Source: Flavobacteriales bacterium UBA4110
GTDB lineage: Bacteria > Bacteroidota > Bacteroidia > Flavobacteriales > Weeksellaceae
Direction of reading: 5' to 3'
NCBI GenBank assembly: GCA_002383165.1
Contig: DFXK01000002.1
Coordinates: forward strand, 634,302 to 698,301
DNA length: 64,000 bases
Shown: positions 1 through 7,684 of the stretch, piece by piece
Layout of the letters: each line of letters opens with the position of its first letter
How positions within the stretch are numbered: position 1 is the first letter of the stretch
The notes under the pieces: generated by a model
What the model was told of the DNA's origin: nothing
Database searches by the model: none
What the model saw: only the letters and a program-made list of their open reading frames with translations
Made by a program: the position numbers and the translations under genes

Positions 1-478
1 CAATAGCTTCGGGAATTTCTGTTGCATCAGTCACTTGATAATTCCATTTTGTAACCGGCGTTGTAATATTGATAACATCGGTTTCCTGAAAAGCATCTGT
101 TCCCAAAAGTGAGGCAAATACTTGCCCTGTAATGCAGACAATCGGGTTGCTATCTATCATCGCATCTGCCAAACCTGTCACCAAATTGGTTGCACCGGGA
201 CCACTGGTTGCGAATACAACTCCAGTTTTTCCAGAAGTTCTCGCAAATCCCTGCGCAGCGTGAATTGCACCTTGCTCGTGGCGAACCAAAATATGTTTCA
301 GTTTTTCGGAATAGTCGTACAAAGCATCATAAATCGGCATAATTGCGCCACCGGGATAACCGAAAATCGTTTCCACATTTTCCTGTAACAGAGCTTCTAA
401 AACAGCTTTTGAACCTGAGATTTCTACCGGTTTGGGTTGTTCTAATTCTGTATTTTCCTTTACTTCAAGCGTACTCAT
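1..478 (-). CDS. ilvB: Acetolactate synthase large subunit, N-terminal part (runs off the window)
   Basis: The visible 159 residues are the N-terminal ThDP-binding (PYR) domain of acetohydroxyacid synthase, which condenses two pyruvates, or pyruvate and 2-oxobutyrate, in valine, leucine and isoleucine synthesis. Visible family motifs are FGYPGGAIMPIYDAL, the catalytic glutamate in RHEQGAIHAAQGFAR, and TSGPGATNLVTGLADA. A short N-terminal tail rich in Glu precedes the domain. It starts 24 bases after the ilvD stop and is the third gene of the ilvE-ilvD-ilvB operon. The C-terminal part and any ilvN regulatory subunit lie beyond base 1. The start ATG at 478 is the only sensible one. Identity is certain at family level; the biosynthetic rather than catabolic assignment follows from the operon. 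Confidence 0.95.
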   Translation of the reverse strand, partial: MSTLEVKENTELEQPKPVEISGSKAVLEALLQENVETIFGYPGGAIMPIYDALYDYSEKLKHILVRHEQGAIHAAQGFARTSGKTGVVFATSGPGATNLVTGLADAMIDSNPIVCITGQVFASLLGTDAFQETDVINITTPVTKWNYQVTDATEIPEAI

Positions 479-502
479 ATTATTTTCAATTTTACTTTTT
501 AA

Positions 503-2188
503 TTATAAATCGGTTACACAACCTTGTGAAGCATCCGCTACAGATTTAGCGTATTTGTACAACACACCTCTTTTCACTTTGTATTCGGGTTGTTGGAACT
601 CGGCTTTTCTTTTGGCGATTTCATCGTCTGACAATAATGCGTTGATGGTATTTTTTTCAGCATCCAATTCAATCACATCTCCATCTTTAATTAAGCCAAT
701 CAATCCTCCGGAAAAAGCTTCAGGCGTGATATGCCCAACGACGAAACCGTGTGTTCCTCCGGAGAATCTTCCATCGGTAATCAATGCCACATTTTTACCT
801 AAACCTGAACCCATTAAAGCGGAAGTTGGCTTTAACATTTCCGGCATTCCGGGTGCGCCTTTTGGTCCTTCGTTCTTGATAACTACAACGTTTCCTTCTT
901 TGATTTTTTTATCTTCGATACCTTTGATGAATTCTTTTTCGCCATCAAAAACGATTGCTGTTCCTTTAAAATAAGCACCTTCTTTTCCTGTAATCTTCGC
1001 AACAGAACCTTTTTCAGCAAGGTTTCCGTACATAATTCTGATGTGTCCCGTTTCTTTGATTGGATTTTTGATATCGTGAATGATATTTTGCTGTCTGTCG
1101 ATAATTGAAGTGACGTGTTCCAAGTTTTCTGCAATGGTTTTACCTGTAACCGTTAAACAATCGCCGTGAAGTAAGCCTAAATCCAATAGATATTTCATCA
1201 CCGCCGGAACTCCGCCTACTTTATGAAGGTCTTCCATCAAGTATTTTCCACTTGGTTTAAGGTCTGCTAAAAACGGTGTTTCATCGCTTATTTTTTGGAA
1301 ATCATCTAAAGTCAAATCATAACCAATTGACTTTGCAATGGCGATAAAATGGAGAACTGCATTGGTACTTCCACCCAAAATCATAATCAACCTCAAAGCA
1401 TTTTCGAAAGCTTTTGGCGTCATAATGTCCGATGGTTTAATGTCTTTTTCTAAAAGAATTTTAATGTAATGACCTGCAAACTGACATTCTTCTTTTTTCT
1501 CTTTACTAAGTGCGGGATATGATGAAGAATAAGGCAAACTCATTCCCAGAGCTTCAATTGCAGAAGCCATTGTATTGGCAGTGTACATTCCGCCACACGC
1601 ACCTGCACTTGGACAAGAATTTTGAATCACACCTTGAAAATCTTCTTCGGAAATTTTCCCAGCAATTTTGTTTCCTAACGCTTCGAAAGCTGAAACGATA
1701 TTCAAATCTTCGCCTTTGTAATGTCCTGGTGCAATACTTCCTCCGTAAATCATTATCGAAGGACGGTCAAGACGCGCCATTGCCATCAGAGAACCCGGCA
1801 TATTTTTATCGCAACCCGGAACTGTAATCAATCCATCATAATATTGTCCTGCGCAAACCGCTTCGATAGAATCTGCAATAATGTCTCGACTTACAAGAGA
1901 ATAACGCATTCCGTCGGTTCCGTTGGTCATTCCATCGCTGATTCCTATGGTGTGGAACATTAGTCCAACAAGATTTTGTTCTTTAACCCCTTTTTTTACA
2001 ATTTCAGCAAGACCATTCAAGTGCATATTACAAGTATTACCATCGTAGCCCATACTTGCGATTCCAATTTGTGCTTTGTCGAAATCTTCTTTTTGGAAAC
2101 CAATTCCGTAAAACATCGCCTGAGTTGCAGGCTGAGTCGGGTCTTTCGTCAGTGTTTTAGAGTATTTGTTCAGTTCTACGTTACACAT
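503..2188 (-). CDS. ilvD: Dihydroxy-acid dehydratase
   Basis: IlvD dehydrates 2,3-dihydroxy-isovalerate and 2,3-dihydroxy-3-methylvalerate to the 2-keto acids, the third common step of branched-chain amino acid synthesis. At 561 residues it is the usual length for the short IlvD type. Three cysteines fit iron-sulfur cluster ligands: Cys53 (GNTCN), Cys126 in PGCDKNMPG and Cys198 in CPSAGACGG. The C-terminal region has the NEGPKGAPGMPEM and TDGRFSGGTHGFVVGH motifs. Its ATG overlaps the ilvE stop by 8 bases, which suggests translational coupling, and ilvB follows after 24 bases. Expression is probably governed by the attenuator ahead of ilvE. Confidence 0.97.
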   Translation of the reverse strand: MCNVELNKYSKTLTKDPTQPATQAMFYGIGFQKEDFDKAQIGIASMGYDGNTCNMHLNGLAEIVKKGVKEQNLVGLMFHTIGISDGMTNGTDGMRYSLVSRDIIADSIEAVCAGQYYDGLITVPGCDKNMPGSLMAMARLDRPSIMIYGGSIAPGHYKGEDLNIVSAFEALGNKIAGKISEEDFQGVIQNSCPSAGACGGMYTANTMASAIEALGMSLPYSSSYPALSKEKKEECQFAGHYIKILLEKDIKPSDIMTPKAFENALRLIMILGGSTNAVLHFIAIAKSIGYDLTLDDFQKISDETPFLADLKPSGKYLMEDLHKVGGVPAVMKYLLDLGLLHGDCLTVTGKTIAENLEHVTSIIDRQQNIIHDIKNPIKETGHIRIMYGNLAEKGSVAKITGKEGAYFKGTAIVFDGEKEFIKGIEDKKIKEGNVVVIKNEGPKGAPGMPEMLKPTSALMGSGLGKNVALITDGRFSGGTHGFVVGHITPEAFSGGLIGLIKDGDVIELDAEKNTINALLSDDEIAKRKAEFQQPEYKVKRGVLYKYAKSVADASQGCVTDL

Positions 2189-3083
2189 ATTGTAAGTCTG
2201 ATTTTAAATAAGAATAATCTTCTTCTAATACTAAATGACGATAGGCAGTCTGAATTTTGGCTGATAAACTGTCTTCCCAATTCAGTTTGAAAGGAACGTT
2301 ATCAAGAGAATCCAAGGCAACGATTTCGGCCGCTGTTCCGCAGAAAAATCCAGCATCTGCGCCTTGCATTTCTTCTGGTTTGAAGAACTTTTCTTCTGTA
2401 GGAATTCCAAGATTATCGCAGATTTCAAAAACTGTAGCTCTGGTAATTCCAGGAAGTATGCTTCCTTTTGCCGGTGTGAACAGTTTTCCACCTTTCTCGA
2501 AGAAGATATTGGCACCTGAACTTTCTGCTACATTTCCTTCTGCATCCAGAACCAAAGCTTCATCAAAACCTTTATCTTTAGCTTCCTGACAAGCCAAAAT
2601 TGAGTTTACATAATGTCCACTGACCTTTGCTTCTACTTTGAAAGCTTTTGGATTTGGGCGCTCAAAAGAAGAAGTCATAATTTTCATTTTATTTGCCATA
2701 TAACCGTTATCCCAATTCCAAACTTCTATCACGAGATAACTTTTTTGTCCTTTTGACAAAGCCATATTCGGAGAGCAAATCACTAATGGACGGATGTAAG
2801 CATTGCTTAGATTATTTTGTTCCAAAAGTTTGTAGGTAATCTCCACCATTTCTTCGGTCGAATAATCGAAAGGCATCATCATTGTCTCAGCAGATTTTCT
2901 GAGTCTGTCGTAATGTTCTTCAGCTTTGAAAATCTTGGTTCCGTTGGCTGTTTTGTAAGATTTAATTCCTTCGAAAACAGCATATCCGTAGTGTAACGAT
3001 TGACCGTAGAGGTCGGTTTTAGCTTCTTTTGCTTTCACATATTCCCCATCAAAAAAGAGAACACTGTCGTCATTGTAATACAT
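2181..3083 (-). CDS. ilvE: Branched-chain amino acid aminotransferase
   Basis: This 300-residue class IV PLP aminotransferase transfers the amino group between glutamate and the branched-chain 2-keto acids, the last step of Ile, Val and Leu synthesis. Visible motifs are HYGYAVFEGIKSY near the N terminus, the PLP lysine region EAKVSGHYVNSI, and the phosphate-binding GSILPGITRATV and GTAAEIVALDS regions. The frame stays open upstream to a GTG at 3185. I chose the ATG at 3083 because the protein then begins MYYNDDSVLFFDGEYV, which fits the family, and because the upstream part overlaps an attenuator hairpin and reads as low-complexity Ile-rich sequence. It is the first structural gene of the operon and overlaps ilvD. 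Confidence 0.95.
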   Translation of the reverse strand: MYYNDDSVLFFDGEYVKAKEAKTDLYGQSLHYGYAVFEGIKSYKTANGTKIFKAEEHYDRLRKSAETMMMPFDYSTEEMVEITYKLLEQNNLSNAYIRPLVICSPNMALSKGQKSYLVIEVWNWDNGYMANKMKIMTSSFERPNPKAFKVEAKVSGHYVNSILACQEAKDKGFDEALVLDAEGNVAESSGANIFFEKGGKLFTPAKGSILPGITRATVFEICDNLGIPTEEKFFKPEEMQGADAGFFCGTAAEIVALDSLDNVPFKLNWEDSLSAKIQTAYRHLVLEEDYSYLKSDLQYV

Positions 3084-3125
3084 TTTGTATTGGTTTTTAT
3101 ATTTGTTTGTTAGATTTCTGACCAT

Positions 3126-3154
3126 AAAAAAAACCATCCTCGTGATGAGAATGG
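3126..3154 (-). terminator. Intrinsic terminator of the ilv leader (attenuator)
   Basis: Read on the minus strand, CCATTCTC (3154-3147) pairs with GAGGATGG (3141-3134 region) around the loop ATCAC, an 8-bp stem with one G-U pair. Eight T residues follow (3133-3126). The hairpin lies 42 bases before the ilvE ATG and 41 bases after the leader peptide stop, so it is in the position of an attenuator and not at the end of an upstream gene. Confidence 0.8.
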
Positions 3155-3195
3155 TCTGTATTATTTCAATTTCAATAATTATCACAAGCCATCAC
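3142..3195 (-). promoter_or_regulatory. Predicted antiterminator pairing in the ilv leader
   Basis: The bases directly after the leader peptide stop codon (GTGATGG, 3195-3189 on the minus strand) are complementary to TCATCAC (3148-3142) in the 5' arm and loop of the terminator, 6 Watson-Crick pairs plus one G-U. A ribosome stalled earlier on Ile/Val/Leu codons would leave this segment free to pair and break the terminator. A ribosome reaching the stop codon would cover it. The pairing is short and was found by eye, so the exact fold is inference. Confidence 0.5.
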
Positions 3196-3252
3196 TCACC
3201 ATCGGAATCCGATAATGACAAGAATGACAGAAATAATTATTGTTTTATTCAT
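3196..3252 (-). CDS. ilvL: ilv operon leader peptide, 18 residues
   Basis: The minus strand encodes MNKTIIISVILVIIGFRW followed by TGA. Nine of 18 residues are the operon's end products: three consecutive Ile (ATA ATT ATT), then Val-Ile-Leu-Val-Ile-Ile after one Ser. It is followed by an antiterminator-like segment, an intrinsic terminator and then ilvE. This is the arrangement known from ilv leader peptides of enteric bacteria, where scarcity of charged tRNA stalls the ribosome and permits readthrough. There is no clear Shine-Dalgarno sequence, which is usual in Bacteroidota. The symbol is given by analogy of position and composition, since leader peptides are not conserved in sequence. Confidence 0.72.
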   Translation of the reverse strand: MNKTIIISVILVIIGFRW

Positions 3253-3273
3253 ATTTGCTCGTTTTGAACGGTA

Positions 3274-3281
3274 CAAATGTA
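3274..3281 (-). promoter_or_regulatory. Likely -7 promoter element of the ilv operon
   Basis: TACATTTG on the minus strand matches the Bacteroidota -7 consensus TAnnTTTG exactly and lies 22 bases before the leader peptide ATG, giving a very short 5' untranslated region. The upstream -33 element is not convincing (CAAT at the expected spacing). Confidence 0.5.
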
Positions 3282-3510
3282 TAAACTAATTTTCAATATC
3301 ATTGATTTTTTCATAAAAAAATATTTTCAATACTATCAAAAACACACAAAATAATGATTTTTATACGATATTCATTAAAACAAAAAACGCTCATAAAGTA
3401 TTGATTTTCAATTTGTGGAAGCTTGAGAAATTACGATGTCTAAAATTTTACTAAGATTTCATTATTTTAGTTTATAATTTGAATTTTCAATCAAAATTCA
3501 TTCAGTAAAA
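3282..3510. other. AT-rich intergenic stretch between the ilv leader and the sugar transporter terminator
   Basis: The stretch is very AT-rich with A and T runs. I see no open frame of note, no RNA gene and no repeat. It separates two transcription units that both read on the minus strand, so it should hold only the upstream part of the ilv promoter region. Confidence 0.5.
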
Positions 3511-3537
3511 ACGAAAAATCCACCGATTGGTGGATTT
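3511..3537 (-). terminator. Terminator after the SLC45-like transporter gene
   Basis: AAATCCACC (3516-3524) and GGTGGATTT (3529-3537) form a perfect 9-bp stem with a 4-base loop. On the minus strand it is followed by TTTTTCGTTTTT. It begins 27 bases after the stop codon of the transporter at 3564 and closes the starch/maltodextrin locus. Confidence 0.85.
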
Positions 3538-3563
3538 AATATTTAGAATAAAATTCTTTTAAA

Positions 3564-4943
3564 TTAAAAATGAACCTGCTGGATTTCTTCTTGAATTTCT
3601 TTTGGCGTTTCATCTTCTGTTTTAATGAAAACCATGGTTACAACTGCTCCAATTAACATACAAATTCCACCAACAACAACATAATCAATTGCCATTTTCC
3701 CAAAGATATTGGAAACTATTGGTCCACCGAAAATACCGTTGATGATTTGAGGAATTACAATAAAGAAATTAAAAATTCCCATATAAACACCCATTTTCCT
3801 CTGCGGAATCACTTCGATTAAAATCGCGTAAGGCATTGCTAAAATACTTGCCCAAGCAAATCCCAATCCTATCATTGAAATCCAAAGTAATGACGTGTCT
3901 TTGATGAAATACATTGAAATCAACCCCAAACCTCCAACTAACAAAGCTAAAGCGTGCGTTTGTTTTTTGCCTAAGAACTTGGCAATCGGTGTTAATAAAA
4001 ATGCAAACGGAATTGCCCAAAGATTATACATCCCGAATAATTTTCCCGTCAAATCTCCTGCATTATTAAAAGCTTCCGAATGCGTATCTTCCGGAGACAA
4101 CCCGAAATGATGCGTTGCCAAGGCACTTGTGGTGAAAACCCACATCGTAAATAAAGCAAACCAAGAAAAGAATTGAACAATTCCTAATCTCTTCATCTGA
4201 GTCGGAATGTTAGCAAAATCCTTGAATATATCGGAGAATTTAGAAGGTTCTGTAACTTCTTTCCCATCTTCAAATGATGCAAATTCTTCCGGAGAATATT
4301 CTTTGGTTGTGAAAATCGTGTAAAGAATGGTTAGAATCAAAAATCCTGCACCAACATAGAAAGAGAAAATAACGTTATCCGCCACAAATCCCTCCGGAGC
4401 AACATTCGAGATTCCTAATTTGGTTAACCAATCCGGAAGATAAGAACCGATGACAGCTCCAATACCAATCAAAATAGTTTGAACAGAAAACCCGATTGTT
4501 CCCTGATGTTTTGGTAACATATCGCCAACCAAAGCTCGGAAAGGCTCCATTGCTACATTGATAGAAGCATCCATCATTGCTAAGAAAATCACTGCCAGTA
4601 ATAATACATTAGCCGCAATAAGATTAGTTACAGAAGCTGCGTTTGGAAGGAGAACCAATCCGATTGCACATAAAACTGCACCAATCAAAAAATAAGGTTT
4701 TCTTCTTCCTAATGGACTCCAAGTATTATCTCCCATATGCCCGATGATTGGCTGAACGATTAATCCTGTAACAGGCGCTACCAACCAGAACCAAGACAAC
4801 TCGTGAACGTCAGCTCCCAGATTTGCTAAAATTCTGCTGGCATTTCCGTTCTGCAGGCCAAACGCCATTTGGATTCCCAAAAATCCCATACTCATATTGA
4901 TAATCTGAGCGATGGAAAGATTTGGTTTTATTTTTTTAGTCAT
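3564..4943 (-). CDS. MFS sugar transporter, SLC45/GPH-like (probable maltose or maltodextrin:H+ symporter)
   Basis: This 459-residue inner-membrane protein has about 12 hydrophobic segments. The loop after TM2 reads GHMGDNTWSPLGRRKPYF, close to the GRR loop of the sucrose/maltose SLC45 and glycoside-pentoside-hexuronide carriers. The charged loop around residues 210-240 (PEEFASFEDGKEVTEPSKF) fits the central cytoplasmic loop between the two six-helix halves. It is the last gene of a Sus locus, so maltose or short maltodextrins are the likely substrate. That is inference from context. Related carriers also take sucrose or trehalose. The gene is separated from its upstream neighbour by a dispersed repeat and ends at a strong terminator. 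Confidence 0.85.
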   Translation of the reverse strand: MTKKIKPNLSIAQIINMSMGFLGIQMAFGLQNGNASRILANLGADVHELSWFWLVAPVTGLIVQPIIGHMGDNTWSPLGRRKPYFLIGAVLCAIGLVLLPNAASVTNLIAANVLLLAVIFLAMMDASINVAMEPFRALVGDMLPKHQGTIGFSVQTILIGIGAVIGSYLPDWLTKLGISNVAPEGFVADNVIFSFYVGAGFLILTILYTIFTTKEYSPEEFASFEDGKEVTEPSKFSDIFKDFANIPTQMKRLGIVQFFSWFALFTMWVFTTSALATHHFGLSPEDTHSEAFNNAGDLTGKLFGMYNLWAIPFAFLLTPIAKFLGKKQTHALALLVGGLGLISMYFIKDTSLLWISMIGLGFAWASILAMPYAILIEVIPQRKMGVYMGIFNFFIVIPQIINGIFGGPIVSNIFGKMAIDYVVVGGICMLIGAVVTMVFIKTEDETPKEIQEEIQQVHF

Positions 4944-4965
4944 TGTTTATTATATTTAAGTTAAT

Positions 4966-5030
4966 GTCATTCCGACGAAGGAGGAATCTCATAAAGATTC
5001 TTCGCTTCATTTCATTTCGCTCTGAATGAC
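4966..5030. repeat. Dispersed intergenic hairpin repeat (GTCATTCCGACGAAGGAGGAATCT type)
   Basis: The 65-base element starts GTCATTCCGA and ends TCTGAATGAC, with GAATCT and AGATTC in the interior, so it can fold on itself as an imperfect hairpin. From memory, elements with this ending are scattered in large numbers between flavobacterial genes. A partly related hairpin lies at 7534-7580. It fills almost the whole gap between the NTF2-like gene and the transporter gene. Confidence 0.6.
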
Positions 5031-5036
5031 AATTTG

Positions 5037-5555
5037 TTATTTTAATTTCTGGATGAAAGCATCCTCGATTGGCGTTTTGATTTTGGTGACTTCATCTATC
5101 ACTTCATTCGGGATTGTTGCAGAAAGAACATATTGTTTGATTTTCCATTTTCCACCTATTTTTTCGAGAACACCAGAACCTCTGCAGATTTTCATCTGAG
5201 TATCCAGAACTTCATCAAACCAAGCGTAATTTCCGTCTTTGCTGAAATAAATATTTCGTTTTAATGATTTGAAATTCCAAGTTGTTTTCTTATCGAAATA
5301 AGGTTTTGCCCAATCTTTGAACTCTTGCTTTTGCCAAACTTCCGTTGCATCTGTTCCGATGTATTGCGATTCCTGCGCAAACAAATCAAAGTAATTTTTG
5401 AAATCTGCATTGGCCGCAAATGTGTTCAAATCGTCTAAGACTTTAGCCACATTTTTTTTCTGAACATTTTCGTAAAAGCCTTTCTTTTGAGCCGAAAGTG
5501 GAATCGAAAATATTAAAAAAGATGATAGTAAAAAGAGCGAAATGATTTTTTTCAT
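5037..5555 (-). CDS. Secreted NTF2-like/SnoaL-like protein
   Basis: The 172-residue product starts with a signal peptide (MKKIISLFLLSSFLIFSIPLSA, cleavage before QKK). The rest has the pattern of a small NTF2-like cone fold: an N-terminal helix (VLDDLNTFAANADFKNYFDLF), a middle region ending in the strand YAWFDEVLDTQMK, and a C-terminal strand KWKIKQYVLSATIPNE. No catalytic residues can be assigned, so the function is unknown. It starts 7 bases after the GH13 amylase stop and must be co-transcribed with it. Such proteins recur in Sus loci of this group as far as I recall, possibly as a periplasmic accessory. Confidence 0.8.
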   Translation of the reverse strand: MKKIISLFLLSSFLIFSIPLSAQKKGFYENVQKKNVAKVLDDLNTFAANADFKNYFDLFAQESQYIGTDATEVWQKQEFKDWAKPYFDKKTTWNFKSLKRNIYFSKDGNYAWFDEVLDTQMKICRGSGVLEKIGGKWKIKQYVLSATIPNEVIDEVTKIKTPIEDAFIQKLK

Positions 5556-5562
5556 ATTAATT

Positions 5563-7410
5563 TTATTTAAGTTCTAAAATTAATGAAGATTTTGCAGGAA
5601 TAGACAAATTTGTTTTCAAATCAAAATCTTTGTCAGAAATGATATCTTTTCCTTTTGTAAAATTCTTCAAACCTTCAGAAAAACGCTTCAGATCCAGATT
5701 CTGATTTTCTTTGTTGTTATTAATTACAACCATTACTCTTTTTTTATCCGTATATCGGAAATAAACATAAACATTATTGTTCGGGATGTAATGCAAAGTT
5801 TTCCCTGTATGAACCGCTTCGTTTGTTTTTCTCCAATTCAGTAATTTTTTAGTGTAATCGAAATATTCGTTTTGAGAAGCTGTTCTTCCTGATTTTGTAA
5901 ATGCATTATTAGCATCGCCAGCCCAACCGCCAGGAAAATCTTTACGGATCTCGCCATCGCCACCATTGTTTTTATCTCCAGCCATTCCGATTTCGGAACC
6001 GTAATACAATTGTGGAATTCCACGAATGGTTAAAACCAAACTCATTGCTAATTTGTAATCTTCTATCTTCGGATAAACTTGATTAAATCTATTGGTATCG
6101 TGATTCTCAGCAAAAACCAAGATATTATTGATATCAGGATAAAGGAAATCATTGGTAAAATTCCCATAAACTCTCTGCATTCCTGCGTTCCAGCCCGGCT
6201 CTTCTTTGAAAGCCTGATCAATAGCATCATAAAGTGAAAAATCCATTACAGATGGCAAGTAAGAATTAAAGTTTTCTATGGCTCCAATTTTAGAATCTTT
6301 TTGCCAATAAGCCATATGAGCAGGATCTTGCATCCAGACTTCTCCAACAATATTGAATTTCGGATATTCGTCGGTGATACGTTTTGTCCAATCTGCTATT
6401 CCTTTTTTGTCGTTGTAAGAATAAGTATCCACACGGAAACCATCTAAACCTGCATATTCAATCCACCAGATTGCATTCTGCGCCATATAATTAACAACCA
6501 TCGGATTACTTTGGTTCATATCCGGCATCGTCGTATCAAACCAGCCATCCATACAATCTGCCGCATCAACTTTTGCAGCATTGATGTCAAACTGAGTCGT
6601 CATTTTATAATTACTTCGTTTGAAACCATTTTCCTGCCCTTCCCAATAATGAATCCAGTCTTTCGCTGGCAAATCTTTGATTATCCAACTTTTTGAACCC
6701 CAGTGATTGGTCACATAATCCATCACGAGTTTCATTTTTCGTTTATGAAGTTCATCAGCCAAATTTTTGTAATCCTCATTAGTTCCGTACCGTGGGTCTA
6801 TTTTATAATAATCGCTTTGTGCGTAACCGTGATAAGAAAAACCTGGCTCATTATCCTCCAACAAAGGCGTATTCCAAACCGTTGTAACGCCCAATTCCTG
6901 AAGATAATCCAAGTTTTTTACAATTCCGGCAATATCTCCACCGTGACGTCCGCCAGTTTTACTTCGGTCAGCTTTTTCAGCTGTGTCTGGTGTATTGTCA
7001 TTTTTTGGATTTCCGTTGGCAAAACGGTCTGGCATTATCAGATACATCACATCAGAAGATGTGTAAGAATCTCTGTTCGCCGAGTTTTGTTGCCTTTGTT
7101 TGAATTCGTAATCGATGGTTTTAACTGTTTTGTTTCCATTTTTGAAATTCAGTTTTGCTTTTTGTGGCTGAACTCCGTTTGTATCGATTGTTACAAAAAG
7201 ATAGTTGGGATTTTCAACTTTTTTGACTTCTTTGATTTTGATTCCGTTTGAAAATTCTGGTTGAAGATTTTGGATATCTTTTCCATAAACTAATAATTGT
7301 AGTTCAGGATTTTTCATTCCGCTCCACCAAAAGGCCGGTTCTACTTTCTGAACTTGAGAATAGAACATGGCGGAAAATATAATGGAAGAAAATGCGATTA
7401 ATTTTTTCAT
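5563..7410 (-). CDS. GH13 alpha-amylase family enzyme (neopullulanase/cyclomaltodextrinase, SusA-like)
   Basis: This 615-residue periplasmic enzyme hydrolyses alpha-1,4 links in maltodextrins. A short signal peptide ends near FYSQ. Residues 21-110 form the N-terminal beta domain typical of cyclomaltodextrinase/neopullulanase enzymes. The TIM barrel follows with all four GH13 regions: DYVTNH (231-236), GFRVD with the nucleophile Asp328, EVW with the acid/base Glu357, and ENHD with the transition-state Asp438. The C-terminal 100 residues form the usual beta domain C. Gene order next to GH97 and SusCDE supports a SusA-type role. Neopullulanase versus cyclomaltodextrinase specificity cannot be told from the sequence. 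Confidence 0.93.
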   Translation of the reverse strand: MKKLIAFSSIIFSAMFYSQVQKVEPAFWWSGMKNPELQLLVYGKDIQNLQPEFSNGIKIKEVKKVENPNYLFVTIDTNGVQPQKAKLNFKNGNKTVKTIDYEFKQRQQNSANRDSYTSSDVMYLIMPDRFANGNPKNDNTPDTAEKADRSKTGGRHGGDIAGIVKNLDYLQELGVTTVWNTPLLEDNEPGFSYHGYAQSDYYKIDPRYGTNEDYKNLADELHKRKMKLVMDYVTNHWGSKSWIIKDLPAKDWIHYWEGQENGFKRSNYKMTTQFDINAAKVDAADCMDGWFDTTMPDMNQSNPMVVNYMAQNAIWWIEYAGLDGFRVDTYSYNDKKGIADWTKRITDEYPKFNIVGEVWMQDPAHMAYWQKDSKIGAIENFNSYLPSVMDFSLYDAIDQAFKEEPGWNAGMQRVYGNFTNDFLYPDINNILVFAENHDTNRFNQVYPKIEDYKLAMSLVLTIRGIPQLYYGSEIGMAGDKNNGGDGEIRKDFPGGWAGDANNAFTKSGRTASQNEYFDYTKKLLNWRKTNEAVHTGKTLHYIPNNNVYVYFRYTDKKRVMVVINNNKENQNLDLKRFSEGLKNFTKGKDIISDKDFDLKTNLSIPAKSSLILELK

Positions 7411-7490
7411 AGTATTGAATTTTTGAAAAACTTTGTGAACGGTTTAAACTTTGGCTGCGCCGAATCTTTGGTTGACAAAGTTTTGATTAA

Positions 7491-7620
7491 TGTAGAAACC
7501 CATAGCCCCGATAGTAGCGGCATCCTTTTTTTGGCATTGCGGTGAAAACTTCTAAAGATTGCTTCACTTCGTTCGCAATGACGAAAAAGATATAGCGGAT
7601 AGCGGGATTAAGCTCCTAAA
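7491..7620 (+). repeat. Dispersed repeat, copy A (GATAGTAGCGG...ATCC family), with a nested hairpin
   Basis: The stretch reads CCCCGATAGTAGCGGCATCC, then seven T, a hairpin insert at about 7534-7582 (CATTGCG pairing with CGCAATG), then GAAAAAGATATAGCGGATAGC. The outer blocks recur in inverted orientation at 42711-42838 (copy B), without this hairpin. It lies between the GH97 and GH13 genes. No coding potential was seen. The rest of the 7411-7652 gap has no other feature. Confidence 0.65.
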
Positions 7621-7652
7621 CAATTAACGAACAAGTATTCTGAAAAAGTTCG

Positions 7653-7684
7653 AAAAATCTCCCCTCCGGGGAAGGGAGATTTTT
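7653..7684 (-). terminator. Terminator overlapping the end of the GH97 gene
   Basis: AAAAATCTCCC (7653-7663) and GGGAGATTTTT (7674-7684) form an 11-bp stem. A and T runs flank both sides, so it could work in both directions. The stop codon of the GH97 gene lies at its edge. Transcription into the GH13 gene therefore needs readthrough or a promoter in the 7411-7652 gap. Confidence 0.75.

Noticed and set aside
432..974. 180-codon open frame on the plus strand opposite ilvD
   Set aside because: It is the antisense shadow of a strongly supported gene, with no protein family resemblance.
3084..3185. Upstream extension of ilvE to a GTG at 3185
   Set aside because: It crosses the attenuator hairpin, is low-complexity Ile-rich sequence and lengthens the protein beyond the family norm. 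The ATG at 3083 gives a normal N terminus.
6703..7251. 182-codon plus-strand open frame opposite the GH13 gene
   Set aside because: Shadow frame; the GH13 motifs on the minus strand account for the sequence.
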